Positions 1-11,494 are shown, numbered from the stretch's first letter. The stretch is 64,000 bases of DNA from Cephalotus follicularis (GCA_001972305.1 BDDD01000568.1:332433-396432), one strand, 5' to 3'. The notes: generated by a model not told the origin, from the sequence alone. Numbers and translations: made by a program.

Positions 1-404
1 CAGCGGCTGAGTAATCAAGAGGTTACAAACACAGTACAATACAAGTAAAGCAACAAAATATGATTACTTGATCAAAATATATTTGTTTAAAATATATTAC
101 TCCATTATCAGGTTGTTATAAGTTGTAATACTTAAAACAATACATTTCTCTGTCTTTGGGAATACTCCCCCAGTCATTTGAAAATCTAAGTTTATATTTG
201 TCAAATATACATTTTCTTACCCAAAATGATTATAATAATCATGCAAGTTTTCCAAGATGGTTAATACATTCAGTAATCAACCACAATCAATTTACAGTAC
301 AGTAGCAGTTCAAATGCAGGGCAAACATATGCTCAGAATGCACCTAGGGTTGTTGGTAATTAACCTAGGCCTATCACCTTTTCTAAAGGTCCAATTTCTG
401 CTGT

Positions 405-640
405 AACAGTCGACTATTTTTCCATAACAATCGGCTGGATCCTTGAGTCAGTCGACTGTTCTTCCCCAACAGTTGACTTGTTCATCATAAGTAATCAGTA
501 GTCGGTTGTCTTCCTTCGACAGTCGACTGTTCTGGGCAAAAAAGCATGCACAGTCGACTGTTCTTACTTGACAGTCGGCTGGATGATCGAGTAGTCGACT
601 GTTTTACTTAAATAGTCAGCTGTTCTGGGCTGGACAGTAC
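405..640. repeat. CAGTCGACTG motif array, inner cluster of Tek-A 3' LTR
   Basis: About ten copies of AGTCGACTG or near variants (TCGGCTG, TTGACT, TCAGCTG) lie at irregular 15-45 bp spacing. The core is palindromic and includes GTCGAC. The spacers are unrelated, so it is not a simple tandem repeat. The paired array in the other LTR is at 7665-7905. Confidence 0.85.
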
Positions 641-1456
641 CAATAATTCACTTCTAAATCCATTCAACAAGCAATTGAAACTTATCCACACGTATTCAGA
701 CCCCAGAATATCACCAGTAGTCATATCATGGTCTAAAATACAACTCAATTCATACATTGTTCTCCGTTTTCATCATAATTCAAATGAAATCCAAACATGG
801 TATTGCATGAAAACCAATCCATAACTCCATCCAAAATTCAGTGTGCATGTCAGGTTATTTATTAACAGTAACCACAACATTAATACAGAAATCCACAGCC
901 AAACAACTACAACATACATTAATAACATCATTACTCTTAAACTCAAAATGCATGCATAGAATTCTCTACTATTTCCCCTACCTTTGATTTCATTTTAGAA
1001 ATCGAAAGTCCACCTCTTTGTGTTTCCTTTCCAGTATCTTTGAGCCTCCCAGTGGCTCCAAGAATAGCCCAATAGATCCAATCCGAGCTCCAAGCTTAAC
1101 AATGGAGAATCCTCTCAATTCTCACTATCTTCACTCTCAATTTCTCACTATCTTCTCTCTCAATTTCTCTGATTCATTCTTATCAGATTGCAGGGTGAGA
1201 GAGATGAATGGGAGAGAGCATTTATGCAGTCCTCTCTTCCTCAACTCGTTTTGCATGGCACTAAGGGCCCTTCTCTCTCATTATCACTTGCATGCACACA
1301 CACTTGTCACTCTTTCTCTTCCCCTCTGTCCTTGCAGGTCCTGGCGTGGTGGTGCATGCTCAACACGTCTTATTGCATGTGATAGCTTCTGAAGATGCTC
1401 TTCCCTTGTCAGTTTGCATGTGATTTTGCCATTTGTCTAAAAACCAGAGCATGAAC

Positions 1457-1612
1457 CAGTCGGCTGCCCTTCCCCGGCAGTCGGTTGTTCACCTGGAAGT
1501 CTGTTGCCAAGTGTCACGACAGTTGGCCAGTCGACTGGTTCCTCACGCCAGTCGACTGCCCCACACCTCAGCCTAACAGTCGGCTGGTATATCGCACCAG
1601 TCAGCTGTCCAA
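1457..1612. repeat. CAGTCGACTG motif array, outer cluster of Tek-A 3' LTR
   Basis: About seven or eight AGTCGACTG/AGTCGGCTG copies lie 160-315 bp inside the LTR start, upstream (on the minus strand) of the TATA-like site. That position suggests the U3 promoter region. Confidence 0.8.
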
Positions 1613-1771
1613 GCCAAAATTCCCATAATTATACTTAGAATCACACTTCTAAATGCTCTAAGTTAATTTAAATTCAAGATATCAACCAGGAAATTCACCT
1701 TTTATTAATTCAAGGCAAAAACTACATCGAGGATTACAATAATACATGAAATCGAATTTCCGGGTGTTACA

Positions 1772-1797
1772 ATCCCCCCTCCTTCAAAGAAATTCGT
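1772..1797 (-). other. Tek-A polypurine tract
   Basis: On the minus strand a GAAGGAGGGGGGATT purine run sits directly before the LTR start TGTAACACCC. This is the plus-strand DNA priming site expected in a Ty3/gypsy element. The preceding bases (TTCGAGGACGAATTTCTTTG) recur before the 3' LTR of Tek-B, Tek-C and Tek-D. Confidence 0.9.
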
Positions 1798-1814
1798 CCT
1801 CGAATTTACATATA

Positions 1815-3513
1815 CTAAAACAAGTGAGGATAACTCTCCTGAATATCCTCCTCCCGTTCCCAAGTTGCCTCATCCGGACGATGAAATTGCCATTGAACCT
1901 TTACCATCGGAATGGTTCGGTTCCTCAATACTTGTGTCTTCCGATCCAGGATTCTCACGGGTGACTCCTCGCAAGAAAGATCATCCCTCACCGTAACTGA
2001 ATCACAATCCAAGACATGTGATGGGTCTCGGATATAACCTCGTAGCATTGATACGTGGAAGACATCATGTACACTCAACAATGTAGGAGGTAAGGCTAGC
2101 TGGTAAGCTACCTCCCCAACCTAGCTGGTAAACTACCTCCCCAACCCTCTCTAGAATCTCAAAAGGACTAATATAGCGTGGCGCTAACTTGCCCTTTATC
2201 CCGAATCTTTGCACCCCTTTCCACGGATATACCTTCAAAAACACGTGATCTCCAACACTGATGGTCAAAGTCCTCCTCTTCACACTGTCGACATAGCTCT
2301 TTTGCCGACTCTGCACTGCTAGCAATTTCTCCTTGATGAACTTGACTTTCTTCGAAGTCTCCTCCACCAAATCCGACCCAAGCAATGGTCGTTCACCAAC
2401 CTCGTCCCAACAGATGGGTGACCTACACTTCCTCTCATACAGTGCCTCGTATGGAGCCATACCAATACTCGCGTGATAGCTGTTATTGTATAAAAACTCT
2501 ATAAAAGGAATATGGTCTTCCCATGTCCCAGCAAAATAGATCACACAAGCCCGAAGCATATCCTCGAAGGTTTGGATGGTACGCTCTGACTGTCCATCTG
2601 TTTGAGGGTGAAAAGCAGTACTGAGATTCAATCTTGTTCCGAATGCTGTTTGAAATCTCTTCCAGAAGTTGGAAGTGAAGATCGAATCCCTATCATAAAC
2701 GATGCTCACTGGAACACCGTGTAGTCTCATAATCTCCTTCGCATATAATCGAGCCAACTTGCTCGCTGAATCAGTGACTTGTGTAGGCAAAAAGTGTGCT
2801 GACTTGGTGAGTCTATCAACAATAACCCACACGGCATTATGATGATGCCTAGTAAGTGGAAATCAAGAAACAAAGTCCATCGTGATGTGTTCCCATTTCC
2901 ACTCTGCCACTGGTAATGACTGCAACAGTCCTGTCGGTCTCTGGTGTTCGGCCTTGACCCTCTGGCAAGTCAAACACTTCGCGACATATTCTGCGATTTT
3001 GCACTTCATGCCAGGACACCAGTAAGTCCTCTTCATATCTTGATACATTTTAGTGCTACCAGGATGAATACCGTACAAAGATTTATGAGCCCCGCGAAGC
3101 AACTCATTCTTCAACCCTGGTTCATCTGGGAGACACACACGTCCCCAATATCTCAGAAGACCATCGGCAAGTACTCGAAAATCGGATTCCGAGTCCAGAT
3201 TCTCCCGAATTCGTTGCAACTCCGGATCGTGCGGTTGTGCATCCCTGATGTGATCCAGTAACACTGGCTGGACCCGCATGTTGGCCACAAAAATCCCCGA
3301 TGACTGGTTGAACGGAGACCACTCTTGGAAGTCCTCTAACATCTTCCATTGCGACACCATCGTACTGGCAACCATAGCCTTGCCGCTCAAGGCATCAACG
3401 ACTACATTCGCTTTCCCCGGGTGGTACTGGATACTGCAATCATAATCATTAAAGAACTCTACCCACCTGCGCTGTCTCATGTTCAGTGTGTCCTGACAAA
3501 ACAGGTACCTCAA
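1815..3513 (-). pseudogene. Tek-A integrase and chromodomain (pol C-terminal part)
   Basis: The integrase begins with the zinc-binding region (H...H then CLTCQ near 2965), followed by the catalytic core with [14 protein letters not shown] and HPQTDGQSERT. The C-terminal part has GKLAPRY and GEVVYQL, and the chromodomain (1815-2081) has VHDVFHVSMLR, VKVQW and EATWEREED. Chromodomains of this kind are thought to guide integration to heterochromatin. The frame is broken by a TGA at 2863-2865, just before the catalytic core, and by a 25-bp tandem duplication (2096-2145) that puts the chromodomain in another frame. The final stop lies near 1815, just before the polypurine tract. Confidence 0.92.
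2096..2145. repeat. 25-bp tandem duplication in Tek-A pol
   Basis: Units 2096-2120 and 2121-2145 are identical except for one base (CTGGTAAGC against CTGGTAAAC). Because 25 is not a multiple of three, the duplication by itself explains why the chromodomain (1815-2081) is read in a different frame from the integrase. The related Tek-C copy has a single unit here. Confidence 0.93.
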
Positions 3514-3540
3514 ACTCTTATGATCGGTAAAGATCTCAAA

Positions 3541-4650
3541 CTATGCTCCATACAAGTAGTGTATCCATTTCTGAAGAGCAAAGATAATAACTGCTAGTTC
3601 AAGATCGTGAGTCGGGTAGTTCTCCTCGTACGTCTTTAGCTTCCGCAAAGCGTAGGTGATCACTCTGCCTCGTTCCATCAACACGCAACCCAATCCCTTA
3701 CCCAAAGCATCACTATAGACTGCGAAGCCCTCATTACCCTCGGGTAATGCCAAGATAGGAGCGGAAACCAACCGATCCTTCAGTTCATGAAAACTAGCTT
3801 CACAATCTTCATCCCAGAAAAACAAGGTCTTCTTCTGGGTCAGTCTAGTCAAGGGCTCAGCTATCCTTAAAAAGTCCTGGATAAACCTTCTGTAATACCC
3901 TGCCAAGCCAAGAAAGCTGCGTACCTCCGTCACGTTCTTTGGCTGTGGCCAATCTCGTACCACCTTTGTCTTCGACAGATCCACCGCCAAACCCTCTCCA
4001 GATACAATGTGAAAAAGGAAGATCACACGGTCAAGCCAAAATTCACACTTACTTAATTTGGCATACAGCTGCTGCTCTCGGAGAATCTGCAAAACCAACC
4101 TCAGATGGCAAGCATGCTCCTCCTCACTCCTTGAGTATACTAGTACGTAGTCAATAAACACAACGACAAACTTGTCCAGGTACGGTCGAAACACATCGTT
4201 CATGAATGACATGAACGCCGCCGGTGCATTAGTAACACCAAAAGGCATCACGAGGAACTCGTAGTGACCATACCTTGTACGGAAAGCAGTCTTCTCAATA
4301 TCTCCTTCCCTCACCCTCAACTGGTGATAACCTGACCTCAAATCAAGTTTTGAGAATACTCTCGCTCCTTGTAACTGATCAAACAAATCCTCGATGTGGG
4401 GTAAATGATACTTGTTCTTGATAGTTGCCTTGTTCAGCATTCTGTAGTCGATGCAGAGCCTCATCGACCCATCTTTTTTCTTGACAAAAAGTACAGGCTC
4501 ACCCCACGAAGAAACAATGGGTCGAATAAAACCCTTATCGATCAGATATTGTAACTGCAATTTCAGTTCCCTCAATTCTGCAGGAGCCATTCTATACGGT
4601 GCTTTAGAAATAGGAGCTGTACCTGGTATAAGATCGATAACAAACTCCAT
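3541..4650 (-). pseudogene. Tek-A reverse transcriptase and RNase H
   Basis: The 369-residue frame starts with the proline-rich PYRMAPAE segment before the RT fingers, then [44 protein letters not shown] and the catalytic block, which reads FIDYVLVYS. The second Asp of the usual FIDD pair is Tyr, so the polymerase should be inactive. [12 protein letters not shown] (connection) and the RNase H domain with [10 protein letters not shown] and [16 protein letters not shown] follow. A TAG at 3541-3543 (CAG in the equivalent Tek-C codon) cuts RNase H before its C-terminal part, which continues in frame towards 3513. A TAG at 4654-4656 separates it from protease. Confidence 0.94.
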
Positions 4651-4653
4651 ATT

Positions 4654-5270
4654 CTACTTTTGTGGCAAAGATCCCAAGTAATCAGGAAATATATCTAGAA
4701 ATTCACACACCACTGGGATCTCTTCCAGGCTCAAACCCTTTTCTTTCCTCCGATCAATTACGTAAGTGAGATATCCTTCGCATCTCTTATCGAGATACTT
4801 CGACGCACGAATGGAGGATATAATTGGTGTAGAGAACCCCTTGTCTCCCTTAAACTGCAAAACAGTACCATCGGGCAAACGAAAATCAACCGTCTTCCTG
4901 TAGCAGTCCATGCAAGCATGATGTGCTGACGGCCAATCCATTCCCAAAATAACATCGAAGTGGCGGATGGGCAATACTATCAAATCTGCATACAAGGAAA
5001 TGCCTGCCACAAATATCTCACAACTCCTATATATGTTATCTGTATACATGGAAACTCCAGCAGGTGTGCTCACATCAAAGGTGTATGGCATACAGTCTGG
5101 TGTTACATCTAACTATGATGCAAATTGTGAAGAAATAAAAGAATGTGATGCTCCAGGGTCCATCAACACTCTAGCAGAAAAGCCATAAATATACAGTGTA
5201 CCTCCAACGACCGAGGTAGACTCCAGAACCTCTGTCTATGAAAGAGTAAAAACTCTACCTTTCGCAATGC
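4654..5270 (-). pseudogene. Tek-A aspartic protease
   Basis: The retropepsin-like domain has the active-site loop MDPGASHSFIS (about 5145-5175), followed by [21 protein letters not shown], the second hydrophobic block typical of this clade. It would cleave the Gag-Pol precursor. A TAG near 5115 falls after the active site, another stop lies upstream (TLS*TEV), and a TAG at 4654-4656 separates it from RT where Tek-C has the codon for Arg. The same frame runs into RT, as expected of a single Gag-Pol frame. Confidence 0.88.
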
Positions 5271-6393
5271 CCTTGTCGGTGTCCCTTCACTGTGAAGGCC
5301 CTGTTGCGGCCCCGCTGCCACTAGCTGGTCCATTAGGTGCTGTAGTCTGACTCTTCGGGCAATCTCTCACGGAATGGCCAGATGCCCCACACCTCAAACG
5401 CAATCCGTTCATCCTCCATCAATCTTTCTGTAAGTGGCCTTTACGACCACAGTGATAACAAGCTCCAGTTCCGACATTACTCCCTTGGCTAGGAGTACCC
5501 TGTGTGGCAGTCTGTCCAGATCTGTTCTTCGATGATTTCGTCGGAGAACCACTGCCTTGCCATTTCGAAGAAGTTGGTCTCTTCGGGCTCTGTTTATTTT
5601 GTTATGCTCGGTCCTCGCTGAATATGCTTTCCAGCAGCCTCACTTTTTGAGCGACCTCAGAAACAGTACCCAGCTCCATAGCCCTAATCCTCGACCAAAG
5701 ATCCGGTCGCAAACCCCTCAGAATTCCCTGTATCTTTTTCACTTTGTCGGCTACCAGATAAGGTGAATGTCTGGCTAGCTCCATAAACCTGGCCTGGTAT
5801 TCGACCACAGTCATCTCCCCTTGACAAAACTCAAGAAGCACTGTCTCCCTCCGTTCTTGCTCAACCCAGGGTACATAGGAATCGAGGAACTTTGTCTGGA
5901 ATCTCTCCCATGTAGCATCGAGTCCAGCTGACTCCCACCTCGCTTTGACCATCTCCCACCAGTGAGTGGCCTCTCCCCATAGACGGCGCACGACAAACTT
6001 CAATTTCTGTTCGTCTGTACAGTCCATTACTTCAAAGATTTTCTCCAAGTCTTGTAGCCACCTCTTGGCGATGGTAGCATCTAGCTCTCCCTGAAAGTTG
6101 GGCGGATTCTGACGCATGAATCTCTCAATGTTCCTCCCAAACAGATTACCATCCTCCCCTGGGGATGGGTCAGGAGCCCTATGTCGTGGTTGTGCTTGTG
6201 CATAATTCCGGCGCAATTCCTCCGCATTAGCCATATTAAAGGCCATATGCTGTTGAAAGTAATCTGTGATGCAAACCATCGGATCTCTCTCATCCAAGGG
6301 AACATTCACCCCTTGCGGCATATTCACTCCCTCAGGGGCATTGGCTCCAACAGCTCTAGCCCTAGCCCTAGCACGCGTTCTCCTTCGGTCCAT
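5271..6393 (-). pseudogene. Tek-A Gag with two CCHC knuckles
   Basis: The start ATG at 6393 follows the primer site by about 100 bp and gives MDRRRTRARARARA, a basic N terminus shared with Tek-C and Tek-D. The capsid-like domain contains FMRQNPPNFQGELD, WLQDLEKIFEVMDC, ATHWWEMVKARW and YQARFMELARHSPYL. A TAA at 5602-5604 ends the open frame; the same frame continues to two zinc knuckles (about 5370-5460). The last Cys of the first knuckle (TGC in Tek-C) is TGA here (5419-5421). The intact protein would coat and package element RNA. Confidence 0.92.
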
Positions 6394-6489
6394 TTGTTCC
6401 TATAAGAAGGATGACGGTTTGTCACGACTTTAGGAAAACAATTTATTGATCGCCACGGAAAGTATCCTAGCTAAGCATATATGGAATAT

Positions 6490-6501
6490 GCTCTGATACC
6501 A
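6490..6501 (-). other. Tek-A primer-binding site (tRNA-iMet type)
   Basis: The minus strand reads TGGTATCAGAGC, the standard plant initiator-tRNA-Met primer site, three bases inside the 5' LTR end. Confidence 0.95.
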
Positions 6502-6879
6502 CGTTGTCACACCCCCATTTCCAAGAAGGTGACATTAAAGCAGCAAGGCAAACAACACAACATAATTCAGCTTATGCGATATAACGTATAAAAAAAACCT
6601 TCAGTAGCGGAAGCAATAACATGAAGTAAGCTGAATTAAAATACGTATCATGCATCCCATACTACATGATATCCACAGAGTTTATATAAAACCCAACATC
6701 ATTGTCGATCACCCATAAATGGAGCGTGATGATACAGTACAAAATAAAATAAACCCAAGTTACCAAAATCCAGTTACATAGTCATTGTTCAGTAATCCAG
6801 TACATAAAAATAAGAGCGATAGCTTAGTCTTCTCCTTAAGTCTCCTTGCGTGCTCCATATCAAAACCCACTCCATAAAT

Positions 6880-8245
6880 CTATTATAGTAGGGGGTTAGC
6901 CTTTGTCCTCACTCGGCTAAGTAGAAAAGTTCATGTATACAGTTCAAGGTCAAGGTAATGCGTATCATGAATGAATGCATAGTGATGCAGCATGACATGT
7001 AATTTTCACAGTAATTATATCTCCGTATTTACATATAAAAACATATGCATGTTCACAGTACAGGTATAACCTCATAAGGTTATATCAAACACAGGTAGTA
7101 AGTGTGTCCCAAAAAATGAACCAGACAAGCAGGTCGTCATAACCGTCGCCACCTCCTGGCCCCAACGTCATGCACTCTTACCCCATCCTCGTTTGCGAAC
7201 GGTTTGGAGCAAGTCCTCCGTATATTGCTTAGCATGGCGGCTAAACCAACAGCAGGTTACTAGCACAGCGGCTGAGTAATCAAGAGGTTACAAACACAGT
7301 ACAATACAAGTCAAGCGACAAAATGTGATAACTTGATCAAAATATATTTGTTTAAAATATATTACTCCATTATCAGGTTGTTATAAGTTGTAATACTTAA
7401 AACAATACATTTCTCTGTGTTTGGGAATACTCCCCCAGTTATTAGAAAATATAAGTTTATATTTGTAAAATATACATTTTCTTACCCAAAATGATTATAA
7501 TAATCATGCAAGTTTTCCAAGATGGTTAATACATTCAGTAATCAACCATAATCAATTTACAGTACAGTTGCAGTTCAAATGCAGGGAAAACATATGCTCA
7601 GAATGCACCTAGGGTTGTTGGTATTTAATGTAGGCCTATCACCTTCTCTAAAGGTCCAATTTCTGCTGTAACAGTCGACTATTTTTCCATAACAATCGGC
7701 TGGATCCTTGAGTCAGTCGACTATTCTTCCCCAACAGTCGACTTGTTCATCATAAGTAATCAGTAGTCGGCTATCTTCCTTCGAAAGTCGACTGTTCTGG
7801 GCTAAAACGCATGCACAGTCGACTGTTCTTACTTGACAGTCGGCTGGATGATCGAGAAGTCGACTGTTTTACATAAACATTCGGCTATTCTGGGCTGGAC
7901 AGTACCAGTAATTCACTTCTAAATCCATTCAACAAGCAATTGAAACTTATCCACACGTATTCATACCCCAGAATATCACCATTAGTCATATCATGGTCTT
8001 AATACAACTCAATTCATGCATTATTCTCCGTTTTCATCATAATTCAAATAAAATCCAAACATGGTATTGCATGAAAACCAATCCATAACTCCATCCAAAA
8101 TTCAGTGTGCATGTCAGGTTATTTATTAACAGTAACCACAACATTAATACAGAAATCCACAGCCAAACAACTACATCATCCATTTATAACATCATTACTC
8201 TTAAACTCAAAATGCATGCATAGAATTCTCTACTATTTCCCCTAC
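6880..8245 (-). other. Putative LTR-internal intron, Tek-A
   Basis: On the minus strand CAAAG|GTAGGGGAAA (GT at 8245-8244) is followed 1.37 kb later by GGCTAACCCCCTAC and an AATAG|ATTT acceptor-like site (AG at 6881-6880). CTAAC fits a plant branch point. The same pair occurs in Tek-B, Tek-C and Tek-D. It is inferred from sequence only; the acceptor here is TAG rather than the CAG seen in the other families. Confidence 0.45.
7665..7905. repeat. CAGTCGACTG motif array, inner cluster of Tek-A 5' LTR
   Basis: About ten copies, the partner of the array at 405-640. It lies inside the putative LTR intron. Some copies differ between the two LTRs by single A/G or C/T changes. Confidence 0.85.
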
Positions 8246-8717
8246 CTTTGATTTCAAGTTAGAAATCAGAAGTCCACCTCTTTGTGTTTCCTTTCCAGTA
8301 TCTTTGAGCCTCCCAGTAGCTCCAAGAATAGTCCAATAGCTCCAATCCAAGGTCCAAGCTTAACAATGGAGAATCCTCTCAATTCTCACTATCTTCACTC
8401 TCAATTTCTCAATATCTTCTCTCTCAATTTCTCTGGTTCATTCTTATCAGATTGCAGGGTGAGAGAGACGAAGGGGAGAGAGCATTTATGCAGTCCTCTC
8501 TTCCTCAACTCGTTTTGCATGGCACTAAGGGCCCTTCTCTCCCATTATCACTTGCATGCACACACACTTGTCACTCTTTCTCTTCCCCTCTGTCCTTGCA
8601 GGTCCTGGCGTTGTGGTGCATGCTCAACACGTCTTATTGCATGTGATGGCTTCTGAAGATGCTCTTCCCATGTCAGTTTGCATGTGATTTTGCCATTTGT
8701 CACAAAAATAGAGCATG

Positions 8718-8878
8718 AACCAGTCAGCTGCCCTTCCCTGGCAGTCGGCTGTTCACCTGGAAGTCTATTTCCAAGTGTCACGATAGTTGGCCAGTCGGCT
8801 GGTTCCTCACGCCAGTCGACTGCCCCACACCTCATCCTAACAGTCGGCTGGTATATCGCACCAGTCGGCTGTCCAAGA
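8718..8878. repeat. CAGTCGACTG motif array, outer cluster of Tek-A 5' LTR
   Basis: About eight AGTCGRCTG copies lie 157-317 bp from the LTR start and upstream of the TATA-like site, so probably in U3. Confidence 0.8.
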
Positions 8879-9035
8879 CAAAATTCCCATAATTATACTT
8901 AGAATCACACTTCTAAATGCTCTAAGTTAATTTAAATTCAAGATATCAACCAGGAAATTTACCTTTTATTAATTCAAGGTAAAAACTACATCGAGGATTA
9001 CAATAAAACATGAAATTGAATTTCCGGGCATTACA

Positions 9036-9430
9036 CGGATCTTATGTTGTTTCTTGGTAATCTTTACGTTCTTCTACTATTGAAAATGTTTCTCACTATT
9101 ATGGTTCTCTTAATGAATTTTACTGGTGGAAATCATGTTGGGACAGTTCTTATATTTTTAAAATTATTTTCTCACATTATGTGTTTAAGTTTTCTCAGCC
9201 AGGTATTCACGATGAAATTGATGGTTTTTACCGGTGGAGATCCTGTTGGGAAGATCTTTATATTGTTAAAATTGTGCTTTCACCTCGTTTGTTTGAGTTT
9301 GATAAGACAAGTATTGTATATCCTTTAAAGGTGAATGGGTAGCATTTGAAGAGATTTCTCGAAGTTTACGACTGCACCGATGGTGGAGGCCATGGATATT
9401 CATGAGCCTCTTTATTTTGAGCCTCCATGA
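9036..9430 (+). pseudogene. Ath-A integrase C-terminal remnant
   Basis: The segment covers the last part of pol: ATCCTGTTGGGAAGATCTTT and the following stretch align by eye with the Ath-B integrase tail, and GAGGCCATG...TTTGAGCCTCC (9375-9428) matches the Ath-B pol end near 51755-51810. An open frame at 9044-9328 spans it, but its hydrophobic translation is not the integrase frame. Two degenerate copies of a roughly 108-bp segment (TTTTACTGGTGGA at 9118 and TTTTACCGGTGGA at 9227) suggest a local duplication. Confidence 0.6.
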
Positions 9431-10551
9431 TGTTATTCGGTAAACCCTACCCCTATTATTTATATTTTTTGCATTGATTCATATATCTTTTTTATCATTG
9501 ATTGTTCTTTTTGTAGTTGATTTTTATTGCATTAAGGGCAATGAAAGGAGAAATAATAAAAAAATTATTTTCAAGGAAAAAAAAAGGAATACATCTCAAG
9601 GTAGGAGTTAACTAAACGAAAAAGAATGAATAAAAAGTTTGTGCTTAAACTAAACGAAAAAGAATGAATAAAAAGACCAATCTTGTATGTCTTCAAAGTT
9701 TCATAAATCTTAGTGAGGAGTTAAGCCAAAGAATTGATGTCCTTGCATAAATAAAAAAAAGAGAAATACGAAAAGTAATGTTTATTTTACCTTTTTGAAT
9801 TTAGTCTTGGTCTGTAGCCTATTTGATTCGAGTAATTAAGTATTATGGGTGTTTTATACCTAGTTACTTAAAGGCAACTGGTTTGAGAGTAACCGGTCGA
9901 AAGCTCACTACATGGGTCTTATAGAAAGCTTAAAAGGCTAAGACATTGCACGAATTTAAGTTGGTAAAATCTGAAGCTACTTATTAATTTGGATGTTTGG
10001 TGTTTTCTCCATCCATGTCATTCAAACCAACAGTAGTGGAGGAATAAATGAAAAGAGAAAAAGAAAAGAAAAAGAAAGAAAATGTGTGTAAGTGCTAAAG
10101 TTCTTTGTTTGACTTCGAAGTAGGATTTTATGTTGCTAAGAATGCATATCTTGATTGGTAGATACGTATATGGTGTGGAATAGTTTTTTTTTTGTAAAGC
10201 TCTCTAATTGAGATGTGTTTTGATTCTACAACTTGGAATGAGATAATAAAATTCAAGTATGGGGGTGTCTATGAATTTTTAAGTAGAGATACATTTTGCC
10301 TATTGTCAAAGTTTTGATGAACTGAATTTTGTGTTTTATTTGCTGGAAAACACTCACGAGACAAAACTTGTCCACTAGGGCCACCTGGGGGATTAACGGC
10401 TTGTTGTATATGCTAAATGAAATCGTGATTCCTACAAAAGTGAGTTAGGATTTTGTTTACGTTTTCTGTTTTTGTGTTTGTGTTTGTTTTCTTGTTTTAG
10501 CTTTCCATTTTGTTTGCTTGAGGACAAGCAAAGTTTAAGTATGGGGGTATT
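9431..10551 (+). other. Ath-A 3' non-coding region and polypurine tract
   Basis: No coding frame is visible. The region is the counterpart of Ath-B 50594-51760. It ends with the polypurine tract AAGTTTAAGTATGGGGG (10531-10547) directly before the LTR. A second AAGTATGGGGG copy occurs at 10255-10265. Confidence 0.75.
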
Positions 10552-10734
10552 TGTTTAGCATAAAAATGTGTTATTTTTAATGATCTATTTGTTATATTTT
10601 TATGCTTGGAATAAACTACTACTGTTGTGTTTGTTTGATTTTCAGGAACAAGAGTCAAAAGATTAAAGTGCATGAAGAATGGTTCAAATTGGTGAAAATT
10701 TAAGACAAAAGTTCAAATTTGCAGAATCTGCATT

Positions 10735-10980
10735 GAAAGCGTCGATGCCTTTAACATAAGCATCCACGCCTAGACCCAATGCGCGGGCGGTTTCAAAGAA
10801 AGCATCGATGCTTAACACTGAAAGCTCAATAACGCAAGATACCAGTCGACGCTTAGTGCATTCAACATATCAAAGCGTCAACGTCAAACGCCAAACCGTT
10901 GATGCCCAAGACATAAGCGTCGACGCCAAACTCCAAACCGTCGACGCCCAAGACATAAGCGTCGACGCTTACGACGCCTG
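10735..10980. repeat. RTCGACGCY motif array in Ath-A LTR
   Basis: About ten copies of GCGTCGACGC, GCATCGATGC, CCGTCGACGC and similar lie within 250 bp. Some form the longer palindrome AAGCGTCGACGCTT. Further copies of the same motif lie at 14235-14325 in the same LTR. Ath-B carries the equivalent array at 50020-50430. Confidence 0.82.
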
Positions 10981-11494
10981 ACACCAAATTTGGAAAGTTT
11001 TAGATTTTTGCTACTTTTGTAATTAGGTAATTTCTTTCTGTTTTTAGTAATTTTGTAAGTATAAATACATTATAAGGTCGGCCATAACAATGTGTACAAG
11101 CTAGTGACAAGCTTTGCCACCATTAGCCCCCTTCTTCTTCTTTAATTTTTGTAAGCTTTATTTCAATGTTTAGTAGCTAACTTTTCAAGGTTTTTAGGGT
11201 TAGAACAAAGCTTAGATTGTATTGATTCAACTCCATCAATAAAAATCCTTGGAGTTTTGATTTGTTCTTCAATTTTCTGCCTTCACACACACTTTTTCTG
11301 TCTGATTAAAATCCACAAACACTTGGTCGGCGAATAAGAACGTTGTTGAATGAATGGTTTTTAATCAATGGAGTCTACTCATGCGGTTTGTCATGCCGAA
11401 CACACTCCGTATAGACATAGCATGTCTACTCTCACGATTTGTCACCACTGCCACACTCCGTATAGACCTAGCATGACTACTCATACGATTTGTC

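Larger units (their letters stand above)
1..1771 (-). repeat. Tek-A 3' LTR (partial)
   Basis: Position 1 corresponds to about 7266 in the other LTR, so roughly 760 bp are outside the window. The LTR begins (minus strand) at 1771 with TGTAACACCCGG. It contains two clusters of CAGTCGACTG-like motifs, a TATA-like CATAAATGC near 1210 and a donor-like AAAG|GTAGGGG at about 980. The two LTRs differ by several percent over the overlap (for example four changes in the first 70 bases), so the insertion is not recent. Confidence 0.93.
1..9035 (-). mobile_element. Tek-A: Tekay/Del-type Ty3/gypsy retrotransposon, left end cut by window
   Basis: Read on the minus strand the order is 5' LTR (6505-9035), tRNA-iMet-type primer site, gag with CCHC knuckles, protease, reverse transcriptase, RNase H, integrase, chromodomain, polypurine tract, and 3' LTR (1-1771, truncated). 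This order with a C-terminal chromodomain is that of chromoviruses; the integrase tail and chromodomain sequence suit the Tekay/Del clade. The copy is dead: several in-frame stops, a 25-bp duplication that shifts frame, and a changed RT catalytic residue. The right flank at 9036 starts CGGAT, so a matching CGGAT should lie just left of the full element if the insertion is simple. Confidence 0.93.
6505..9035 (-). repeat. Tek-A 5' LTR (complete, 2531 bp)
   Basis: On the minus strand it starts TGTAATGCCCGG at 9035 and ends GGGGGTGTGACA at 6505, next to the primer site. It holds an outer YCGAC-core array (8718-8878), a TATA-like CATAAATGC near 8480, a donor-like site at 8245, an inner array (7665-7905), a conserved block at 6888-6924 and the conserved CATCCCATACTAC module (plus strand) near 6653. 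Short open frames that it shares with the left LTR at 1018-1392 and 8282-8656 sit across the promoter and leader and look like chance. Confidence 0.95.

Noticed and set aside
1018..1392. Open frame repeated in both Tek-A LTRs (also 8282-8656)
   Set aside because: Its conservation follows from LTR duplication. It spans the TATA-like and leader region in the antisense direction, the composition is low-complexity (SLSLPLCPC), and no domain is recognisable.
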